The notes under the pieces are model-generated. The model searched no databases and was not told the origin of the DNA. It saw only the letters and a list, made by a program, of their open reading frames with translations. The translations under genes and the position numbers were made by a program. From Micrococcales bacterium (GTDB lineage Bacteria; Actinomycetota; Actinomycetes; Actinomycetales; Dermatophilaceae), in contig PMJN01000365.1 of NCBI GenBank assembly GCA_003157445.1, positions 1 to 5,202 of the forward strand: a stretch of DNA of 5,202 nt, given 5' to 3'. This document shows positions 1 to 5,202 of the stretch, in pieces. Every line of letters begins with the position of its first letter. The first letter of the stretch is position 1.

Positions 1-687
1 GGCCACCTGGTCACAGCCGTTGGCACTGCCCTGGACCTGGGCGGCCAGGCTGGCCGCGTAGTTGCCACCACACTTGGCCTCGCCGGTGCCGCCCGGGGCG
101 GCGCGCGTGAAGTCGCTGGAGAGCCAGATGGACACGGGCTTGAGCCCGCCGGCAAAATAGGGCCCTGCAGGTGAGGCGATGACGCAGTAGGTCACCACGG
201 CCGCCGGGCGCACACCCAGGAAGGCTTCGGAGGCGAACATGAACGGTCGCAGGTAGAGGCTGGCCTCGCCGCCATCCCCGGCCGGAACCCACTTCTCGTC
301 AGTAACAACCAGGGCGCGAAGCGACCCGATGAAGTCGGTCTGTGACAGTTCCGGCAGGGCCAGCCGCCTGGCGCTGCGGGCGAACCTGGCCGCGTTGACC
401 TCTGGGCGGAACGTCCAGACCGATCCATCAGCGTGCCGGTAGGCCTTCAGACCCTCGAAGATCTCCTGGGCGTAGTGCAGCACCGCTGCAGAAGGGTCCA
501 GACACAGGGGCCCGTACGCCGTGACCTTGGCATCATGCCAACCCTGATCTGTGGTCCAGGTGGCCAGGACCATGTGGTCGGTAAAGGTCTTGCCGAACCC
601 GGGGTTGACCAGAGCGGCCTCGCGCTGGTCGTCCGGCAGTACGTCAGAGCGCACCTCGACCGTGAACGAGATTGGTGCCGATGACAT
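1..687 (-). CDS. ilvE: Branched-chain amino acid aminotransferase, N-terminal 229 residues (cut by window edge)
   Basis: PLP-dependent fold-type IV transaminase that moves the amino group between glutamate and the 2-oxo acids of Leu, Ile and Val, the last step of BCAA synthesis (cytoplasmic). Reading from ATG at 687, the frame is open to base 1 with no stop. Visible family motifs are EIFEGLKAYR (residues 75-84), RPFMFASE (147-154), YFAGGLKPVS (177-186) and GGTGEAKCGGNYAAS (199-213). Lys205 in the last motif is the expected Schiff-base lysine. Actinobacterial IlvE proteins are about 360-370 residues, so roughly the last 140 lie off the left edge. The ATG is chosen because the N-terminus matches the family and GGAGG lies 4 nt upstream. 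It follows leuB after 91 bp on the same strand, so cotranscription is plausible. Nothing looks damaged. A D-amino acid or aminodeoxychorismate-lyase relative is unlikely, given the long N-terminal region and the strong BCAT motifs. Confidence 0.96.
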   Translation of the reverse strand, partial: MSSAPISFTVEVRSDVLPDDQREAALVNPGFGKTFTDHMVLATWTTDQGWHDAKVTAYGPLCLDPSAAVLHYAQEIFEGLKAYRHADGSVWTFRPEVNAARFARSARRLALPELSQTDFIGSLRALVVTDEKWVPAGDGGEASLYLRPFMFASEAFLGVRPAAVVTYCVIASPAGPYFAGGLKPVSIWLSSDFTRAAPGGTGEAKCGGNYAASLAAQVQGSANGCDQVA

Positions 688-691
688 GGGT

Positions 692-696
692 CCTCC
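692..696 (-). promoter_or_regulatory. Shine-Dalgarno sequence of ilvE
   Basis: GGAGG on the minus strand, followed by ACCC and then the ATG at 687. The 4-nt spacing is short but workable, and it supports this start. Confidence 0.7.
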
Positions 697-708
697 AAGA
701 CGTACGCC

Positions 709-770
709 GGGTCTGTGTTAGCCGAAGGTTATCCGGCCCCGCCAACACGGCCCTGCCAAGGGGTCTGTGT
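709..770. repeat. Two direct 10-bp repeats between leuB and ilvE
   Basis: The minus-strand word ACACAGACCC occurs at 761-770 and again at 709-718, 52 bp apart, inside the 91-bp gap between the leuB stop and the ilvE start. The match is exact and the flanking bases differ. It could be a paired protein-binding site or chance. The gap has no clear promoter (TTGGCA is present without a well-spaced -10) and no strong terminator hairpin. Confidence 0.5.
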
Positions 771-778
771 CGGGTGGC

Positions 779-1843
779 TCAGCCGACCAGTGCCGCGATG
801 GCGTCGCCGACCTGTGAGGTGGAACGGGCGGTGGTCCCTCTGTTCAACAGGTCCGAAGCCACAGCCTGCTCCACCGTGAACGCGTCCTTGGTGCGACCCA
901 GATGATCCAGGAGCATAGCCACGGACAGAATCGCGGCAGTCGGGTCGGCCTTGGCCTGGCCCGCGATGTCGGGGGCCGAGCCATGGACCGGCTCGAACAT
1001 GCTGGGGGCCGTTCCTGCCGGGTTGATGTTGCCACTGGCAGCCAGACCGATGCCACCGGCGATAGCGGCAGCGATATCGGTCAGGATGTCACCGAACAGG
1101 TTGTCCGTGACGATCACATCGAAACGGCCGGGGTCGGTGACCATGAAGATCGTGGCCGCATCCACGTGCTGGTAAGCCGTACTCACCTGCGGGAACTCGG
1201 CACCCACCTCGTCTACTGTCCGGCGCCACAGGTCACCCGCGTGCACTAGGACGTTGTGCTTGTGCACCAGAGTCAGGTGCTTGCGCTCCCGAGCTTGTGC
1301 ACGAGCGAAAGCGTCGCGCACGACGCGCTCCACGCCATAGCGGGTGTTGACGCTGACCTCGGTGGCGATCTCGGCAGGAGTACCGACGCGCATCACGCCA
1401 CCGTTGCCGACGTAGGGCCCTTCGGTTCCCTCACGCACGACGATGAAGTCGAAGCCGCCGGGCGCGACCCGCTCGAGCGCCAGGGGGCTCTGCACGCCCG
1501 GGTAGAGCCGCACCGGGCGCAAGTTGATGTACTGGTCGAGGGCAAATCGCAGCTTGAGCAGGAGGCCGCGTTCCAGGACCCCGCTGGGAACGGCCGGGTC
1601 ACCCACCGCGCCGAGCAGGATCGCGTCATGCCCGCGGATCTCACTCAGGACTGAGTCGGGCAGGGTTTCCCCGGTAGCAAGCCAGCGGCGGGCCCCCAGG
1701 TCGTATTCGGTGGTGTTGACCTTGAGCCCGCTGTGGGCGGTGGCTGCAGATAGGACCTTCAGCCCCTCGGCTACCACCTCGGGGCCGATGCCGTCGCCCC
1801 CGATCACCGCGATGTTCAAGGAAGTCTTCTGTTCTTCAGCCAT
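779..1843 (-). CDS. leuB: 3-isopropylmalate dehydrogenase
   Basis: NAD-dependent oxidative decarboxylation of 3-isopropylmalate to 2-oxoisocaproate, the third step of leucine synthesis. From the chosen ATG the protein is 354 residues, close to the family length of about 340-360. It opens with the nucleotide-binding segment [14 protein letters not shown] (11-24). Substrate arginines R99, R109 and R137 have the spacing expected for Leu[14 protein letters not shown] (137-149) carries catalytic Tyr144, and LVHKHN carries catalytic Lys195. The metal-binding aspartates are D228, D252 and D256, in YQHVDA and [22 protein letters not shown] (284-295) is the NAD-site motif. Isocitrate and tartrate dehydrogenases are relatives, but the motif set and the BCAA neighbours favour LeuB. 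The open frame extends 14 codons further to an ATG at 1885, but neither that ATG nor 1843 has a good Shine-Dalgarno. Residue 15 of the long form is preferred because alignment to the family begins just after it. A short out-of-frame ORF overlaps this start (see 1836-1871). Confidence 0.95.
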   Translation of the reverse strand: MAEEQKTSLNIAVIGGDGIGPEVVAEGLKVLSAATAHSGLKVNTTEYDLGARRWLATGETLPDSVLSEIRGHDAILLGAVGDPAVPSGVLERGLLLKLRFALDQYINLRPVRLYPGVQSPLALERVAPGGFDFIVVREGTEGPYVGNGGVMRVGTPAEIATEVSVNTRYGVERVVRDAFARAQARERKHLTLVHKHNVLVHAGDLWRRTVDEVGAEFPQVSTAYQHVDAATIFMVTDPGRFDVIVTDNLFGDILTDIAAAIAGGIGLAASGNINPAGTAPSMFEPVHGSAPDIAGQAKADPTAAILSVAMLLDHLGRTKDAFTVEQAVASDLLNRGTTARSTSQVGDAIAALVG

Positions 1844-1871
1844 GTTCACCAGAGTAGGGACGGTCTTGCAT
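1836..1871 (-). CDS. Possible 11-residue upstream ORF overlapping the leuB start
   Basis: ATG at 1871 is followed by 11 codons ([11 protein letters not shown]) and TGA at 1838-1836. It is out of frame with leuB. The leuB ATG (1843-1841) lies inside it, so the two share the 8-base string ATGGCTGA. A strong GGAGG sits 7 nt upstream of this ATG, whereas leuB has only GGTGA, 2 nt from its ATG. This arrangement suits termination-reinitiation. The peptide has no Leu, Ile or Val codons, so it is not a classical attenuator peptide. Translation is inferred, not shown; a frameshift sequencing error at the leuB N-terminus is the main alternative. Confidence 0.4.
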   Translation of the reverse strand: MQDRPYSGEHG

Positions 1872-1878
1872 TGTGGAT

Positions 1879-1883
1879 CCTCC
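1879..1883 (-). promoter_or_regulatory. Strong Shine-Dalgarno upstream of leuB, aligned to the 1871 ATG
   Basis: GGAGG on the minus strand with a 7-nt spacer (ATCCACA) to the ATG at 1871. It is 35 nt from the leuB ATG at 1843, too far to serve it directly, and it overlaps the ATG at 1885. It is the best ribosome-binding sequence in the serA-leuB gap. Confidence 0.55.
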
Positions 1884-1913
1884 ATCTCATATGACGAACA
1901 GCACCCATGGCAA

Positions 1914-1940
1914 ACGGCGCCGGGAAGATCCCGACGCCGT
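1914..1940 (-). terminator. Strong hairpin upstream of leuB (terminator or attenuator)
   Basis: In minus-strand RNA, ACGGCG-U-CGGG (1940-1930) pairs with CCCG-G-CGCCGU (1924-1914). The stem is 11 bp including one U-G pair, around a 5-nt loop AUCUU. It is followed by UUG rather than a true U-run, so it is at best an imperfect intrinsic terminator of the short-tail kind seen in actinomycetes. It lies 25-51 nt after the stop of the possible small ORF at 1965-2045 and 71 nt before the leuB ATG. That position suits either the end of a short transcript or an attenuator. The stem itself is plain from the sequence; its function is inferred. Confidence 0.55.
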
Positions 1941-1964
1941 CTCGACTACCTATGCGTTCTGGGC

Positions 1965-2045
1965 TCAGGCGTCTGTATGGCCCTGGTCTCGCAGGTCCAA
2001 TGACTCCTGCAATGCGCGACGCGCAGCGAGTTGGTCTTCACTCAT
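1965..2045 (-). CDS. Possible small ORF of 26 residues (leader peptide or small protein)
   Basis: ATG at 2045 opens a 26-codon frame ending in TGA at 1967-1965. It starts MSEDQLAARR and ends DQGHTDA, is mostly polar and helix-like, and has no membrane segment. GGAGG at 2061-2057 is 11 nt upstream, a slightly long spacing. In-frame GTG (2054) and ATG (2102) starts exist, but neither has a usable Shine-Dalgarno. Four Leu codons occur (positions 6, 12, 16 and 18: CTC, TTG, TTG, CTG), only slightly above background and not in a run. I do not recognise the protein. It could be a real small protein, a leucine leader peptide, or not translated. Its last two sense codons can pair with the downstream hairpin (see findings). 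Confidence 0.4.
   Translation of the reverse strand: MSEDQLAARRALQESLDLRDQGHTDA
1972..2000 (-). promoter_or_regulatory. Weak candidate promoter for leuB
   Basis: TTGGAC (2000-1995) and TACAGA (1977-1972) are separated by 17 nt, about 3 of 6 consensus bases each. It would place transcription start near 1965 and put the 1914-1940 hairpin in the leuB leader. The match is poor and could be chance. Confidence 0.2.
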
Positions 2046-2207
2046 ATGATTCACGTCCTCCCCCCCGGAAGGTAGTTGGTATGTGTAACCGTGTATACGC
2101 ATGCGAGGGTACGTGACGGGCCTTTGCCAGGGGAAAGGGCTTCTCGCACGCTGAGATGGCCTCCACGGGCCGTGTCTGCGCTTTCCGGCACATAGCGCTG
2201 ATCAACC

Positions 2208-3821
2208 TCAGCTGTCGAAGTCGGCAACCCTGACCGTCTGCGCGCCGATCTCCTGGGAGATCTCGTTCAGCACTGCTGGCGGGATCCGTGAGTCGACCGT
2301 CAGCACCATCAGGGCGTGGCCGCCCGCAGCGTCGCGCGCCACCTGCATGCCTGCGATGTTGGTCCCGGCCTCGCCGAGCACCCGGCCAACGGCGCCCACC
2401 ACGCCCGGCCGGTCGACATAGGTCAAGAAAGCGATGTGTTCGGAGACCGGAACCTCCAGATCAAAACCGTTGACGGCGACAACCTTCTCGATCATCCGCG
2501 GGCCGGTCAGCGTTCCGGAGACGCTCACGACGCTTCCGTCGGGCAGGGTCCCGCGCAATGTGGTGACGTTGCGGAAGTCCAGGCTTTTCGGGTCGGTCAG
2601 CAGTCGCACTTCGCAACCTCGCTCCTGGGCAAGCAACGGGGCGTTCACGTAGGTGACCGACTCCTCGACAACGTCCTGGAACAAGCCCTTGAGGGCTGAC
2701 AGTTTCCAGACGCTCACGTCGAACTCAGTGATCTCCCCGCGGACCTCGATGTCGAGCTGCACCGGGACGGCGCCGGCAAGTGCGGTGTAGATGCGGCCGA
2801 GCTTCTCGACCAGGGCGATTCCCGGACGGACTTCCTCCGCGATGAAGCCGCTGGACACGTTCACGGCGTCAGGGACCAGCTCGCCGGCCAGGGCAAGTCG
2901 GACCGACCTGGCCACCGAAACCCCGGCCTTCTCCTGGGCTTCTCCGGTGGAGGCGCCCAGATGCGGGGTGACCACGACCGACTCAAAATCAAACAGGGGC
3001 GACTGGGTGCACGGCTCCTTGACCCACACATCGATGCCTGCACCAGCCACCCGGCCTTCCTTCAGCGCGATGGCCAAGGCCTCTTCGTCCACGATGCCGC
3101 CGCGGGCCGCGTTAATGATGCGCACCGAGGGCTTGACGAGCTTGAGAGCCTCTTCGCCGATCAGGCCCAGCGTCTCCGGCGTCTTAGGCAGGTGCACGGT
3201 GATGAAGTCGCTCCAACGCAGCAGATCGTCAAGAGAGACGAGCTGCACGCCGAGCTGGCCTGCACGCGCCGCACTCAGGTAGGGGTCGTAGGCGATGATC
3301 TTCATGCCGAAACCGGCCAGACGCTCCGCGATCAACCCACCGATGCGCCCCAGGCCGACGATACCCACGGTCTTGTCAAGCAGTTCGACACCGCTGTACT
3401 GGCTCCGCTTCCACTGACCACCCTTGAGCGCCTGGTTAGCGGGCGCAATGTTGCGGGCTGTGGCTAGCAGGAGCCCGATGGCAAGCTCTGCGGCAGAGGT
3501 GATGTTGGAGGTCGGCGCGTTCACGACCATGACGCCGGCGATGGTCGCGGCCTTGACGTCCACGTTGTCCAGGCCAACGCCCGCACGGGCCACGACCTTC
3601 AGCCTGGTGGCGGCGCCCAGAGCCTCCTGGTCGATCTTGGTGGCAGAACGGATCAGCACGGCGTCAACGTCAACGATGGCAGCCAGCAGCTCCTGGCGGT
3701 TGGCGCCATCGCAGCGCCTGATCTCGAAATCCGGCCCGAGGGCGTCGACGGTCGCCGGCGAGAGCTCCTCGGCAATCAACACAACGGGCTTGGCGGCATT
3801 GGCGGCATCGGGCTTGGTCAC
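2208..3821 (-). CDS. serA: D-3-phosphoglycerate dehydrogenase, long form with ASB and ACT domains
   Basis: Oxidises 3-phosphoglycerate to 3-phosphohydroxypyruvate with NAD, the first step of phosphorylated serine synthesis (cytoplasmic). At 537 residues it matches the long (type 1) actinobacterial enzyme. The substrate domain comes first (about 12-100). The Rossmann domain follows, with GIVGLGRIGG (153-162) and acidic D179 in YDPY. The catalytic residues are visible: R240 in NAARGG, E269 in KEPCTQSPLF and H287 in TPHLGAST. An intervening (ASB-type) domain spans about 320-455. A C-terminal ACT domain (about 462-535) contains YVDRPGVVGAVG; in this family it mediates serine feedback inhibition. 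The start is GTG, chosen because AAGGA lies 8 nt upstream and MTKPD... leads directly into the family N-terminus. It lies between ilvC and leuB. The likely link is shared biosynthetic control rather than a shared pathway. Nothing is missing or unusual in the protein. Confidence 0.97.
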   Translation of the reverse strand: MTKPDAANAAKPVVLIAEELSPATVDALGPDFEIRRCDGANRQELLAAIVDVDAVLIRSATKIDQEALGAATRLKVVARAGVGLDNVDVKAATIAGVMVVNAPTSNITSAAELAIGLLLATARNIAPANQALKGGQWKRSQYSGVELLDKTVGIVGLGRIGGLIAERLAGFGMKIIAYDPYLSAARAGQLGVQLVSLDDLLRWSDFITVHLPKTPETLGLIGEEALKLVKPSVRIINAARGGIVDEEALAIALKEGRVAGAGIDVWVKEPCTQSPLFDFESVVVTPHLGASTGEAQEKAGVSVARSVRLALAGELVPDAVNVSSGFIAEEVRPGIALVEKLGRIYTALAGAVPVQLDIEVRGEITEFDVSVWKLSALKGLFQDVVEESVTYVNAPLLAQERGCEVRLLTDPKSLDFRNVTTLRGTLPDGSVVSVSGTLTGPRMIEKVVAVNGFDLEVPVSEHIAFLTYVDRPGVVGAVGRVLGEAGTNIAGMQVARDAAGGHALMVLTVDSRIPPAVLNEISQEIGAQTVRVADFDS

Positions 3822-3829
3822 TGGACGTG

Positions 3830-3834
3830 TCCTT
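3830..3834 (-). promoter_or_regulatory. Shine-Dalgarno of serA, fixing its GTG start
   Basis: AAGGA on the minus strand with an 8-nt spacer to the GTG at 3821. No competing start with a better site is in frame nearby. Confidence 0.75.
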
Positions 3835-3860
3835 CACAGCTAGCGGGAATCGACGAGTCA

Positions 3861-3882
3861 CGCATGCGGCGAGTGGCATGCG
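3861..3882. repeat. Inverted repeat in the serA leader
   Basis: CGCATGC (3861-3867) and GCATGCG (3876-3882) form a perfect 7-bp inverted repeat around an 8-nt spacer, 40-61 bp upstream of the serA GTG. Each arm contains the palindrome GCATGC. On the + strand each is preceded by GAGT, so the block also reads as an imperfect direct repeat, GAGT-n-GCATGCG. It may be an operator or a leader hairpin; function unknown. Confidence 0.5.
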
Positions 3883-3895
3883 CGCTCGGTGGGAG

Positions 3896-3920
3896 AGAAT
3901 ACCCGGCACCGCTCTGTGCC
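3896..3920 (-). promoter_or_regulatory. Candidate serA -10 element with an adjacent inverted repeat
   Basis: TATTCT (3901-3896) is a fair -10 hexamer, but no -35-like hexamer lies 16-19 nt upstream. Directly upstream on the minus strand, GGCAC and GTGCC (3920-3916 and 3909-3905) form a 5-bp inverted repeat within what would be the -35/-10 spacer, as an activator or repressor site might. Start would be near 3889, giving a leader of about 68 nt. Weak evidence. Confidence 0.3.
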
Positions 3921-3940
3921 TGGCTTACGTCAGTCGGTTT

Positions 3941-3978
3941 CCGGCAACCAGTTTAGGGCGCGCGACCCTGGTTGCCGG
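3941..3978 (-). terminator. Perfect 11-bp inverted repeat after ilvC (probable terminator)
   Basis: CCGGCAACCAG (minus strand 3978-3968) and CTGGTTGCCGG (3951-3941) are exact complements around a 16-nt loop. It begins 27 nt after the ilvC stop, a typical terminator position. The RNA continues AAACCG with no U-run, so it would be a tail-less hairpin of a kind proposed in actinomycetes. It also lies 119 bp upstream of the serA start, so an operator role is the alternative. Confidence 0.6.
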
Positions 3979-4005
3979 CTTGCGCGCGAGGTGGACCTGC
4001 CCGGG

Positions 4006-5034
<1,029 letters not shown>

Positions 5035-5040
5035 GTCGGG

Positions 5041-5046
5041 CTCCTT
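5041..5046 (-). promoter_or_regulatory. Shine-Dalgarno of ilvC, fixing its GTG start
   Basis: AAGGAG on the minus strand with a 6-nt spacer (CCCGAC) to the GTG at 5034. This favours the GTG over the ATG three codons inside. The rest of the 84-bp ilvN-ilvC gap shows no clear promoter or hairpin, only a short repeated AACTCAC. Confidence 0.8.
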
Positions 5047-5118
5047 GGTCTGGTGAGTTACTTGGGTGTGCGAGTGAGTTGGTGGGAATGCGTTAGCAGG
5101 GTCGGTATCTCTAGTCGC

Positions 5119-5202
5119 TCAGGCCGACCGTAAGGAACGATCGGTGATCGAGCGGGCGCCACGGCCGATGGCGACCATGCCGGACTGCACCAACTCCTTG
5201 AT
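5119..5202 (-). CDS. ilvN: Acetohydroxyacid synthase small subunit, last 27 residues (cut by window edge)
   Basis: The open frame from the right edge ends in TGA at 5121-5119. The encoded tail includes ELVQSGMVAIGRG and ends RSITDRSLRSA, which matches the well-conserved C-terminus of IlvN, where (V/I)QSG, a GRG-like turn and SIT-(D/E)R are typical. IlvN is the regulatory subunit of acetolactate synthase; its N-terminal ACT domain, which binds valine in this family, lies off the window. Its position just before ilvC fits the common actinobacterial order ilvB-ilvN-ilvC. The call rests on 27 residues plus context, but the match is distinctive. Confidence 0.88.
   Translation of the reverse strand: MKELVQSGMVAIGRGARSITDRSLRSA

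Larger units (their letters stand above)
1844..2207. other. Gap of 364 bp between serA and leuB
   Basis: Beyond the small ORFs and hairpin listed separately, this gap has only weak structure. After the serA stop there is GCGCU pairing with AGCGC, and CCUUU pairing with AAAGG, both 5 bp and with no U-tract. No convincing serA terminator or consensus promoter was found. A minus-strand frame of 32 codons (GTG 2149 to TGA 2051) has a GGAGG 10 nt upstream, and its stop overlaps the GTG at 2054, but nothing else supports it. The palindrome TCATATGA occurs twice, at 1887-1894 and 2042-2049. Confidence 0.6.

Noticed and set aside
1844..1885. A 14-residue N-terminal extension of LeuB from ATG 1885
   Set aside because: No Shine-Dalgarno precedes it and the extra residues do not resemble the family N-terminus; the ATG at 1843 gives the expected length.
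1524..2003. 159-codon plus-strand frame running out of leuB into the gap
   Set aside because: Mostly antisense to leuB, with low-complexity Ser/Arg/Pro content and no motif.
2051..2149. 32-codon minus-strand frame starting at GTG 2149 (begins MREALSPGKG)
   Set aside because: It has a GGAGG 10 nt upstream and its stop overlaps the GTG at 2054, but no recognisable composition or motif supports it; kept only as a note in the gap entry.
2100..2207. Terminator directly after serA
   Set aside because: Only 5-bp stems without a U-run were found, too weak to annotate.
2791..3282. 163-codon plus-strand frame
   Set aside because: It lies wholly antisense to serA, is rich in Arg, Ser, Thr and Pro as expected of an opposite-strand shadow in GC-rich DNA, and has no family motif.
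2434..3467. Other plus-strand frames antisense to serA
   Set aside because: They coincide with well-supported serA coding sequence and look like reading-frame shadows.

Overview
The window is high-GC DNA from an actinomycete-like bacterium (Actinomycetota). The call rests on GC-rich codon use, GTG starts, and proteins that resemble actinobacterial branched-chain amino acid (BCAA) and serine enzymes. The genus cannot be fixed from sequence alone. Micrococcales or Propionibacteriales would fit, but that is a guess.

Every convincing gene lies on the minus strand, so the region reads right to left as ilvN (last 27 residues only) - ilvC - serA - leuB - ilvE (first 229 residues only). IlvN and IlvC carry out early steps of valine/isoleucine synthesis: the regulatory subunit of acetohydroxyacid synthase, then ketol-acid reductoisomerase. 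LeuB performs the oxidative decarboxylation step of leucine synthesis. IlvE does the final transamination for all three BCAAs. SerA opens the phosphorylated serine pathway and is the only non-BCAA enzyme. All four large proteins keep their catalytic residues; none looks broken, fused or foreign.

The genes are not tightly packed. The gaps are 84 bp (ilvN-ilvC), 184 bp (ilvC-serA), 364 bp (serA-leuB) and 91 bp (leuB-ilvE), so there is room for separate control points. The ilvC-serA gap holds three inverted repeats: a long perfect one placed like an ilvC terminator, and two near a possible serA promoter. The serA-leuB gap is the most interesting part. It holds a possible 26-residue small ORF, a strong hairpin with a competing helix formed by the end of that ORF, and an 11-codon ORF with the best Shine-Dalgarno sequence in the area that overlaps the leuB start codon. 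This could be leucine attenuation and/or translational coupling, but it rests on sequence reading only.

I see no tRNA, rRNA, CRISPR array, insertion sequence, phage gene or defence gene, and no evidence of a wholly new system. This is core amino acid metabolism with some unexplained leader structures.
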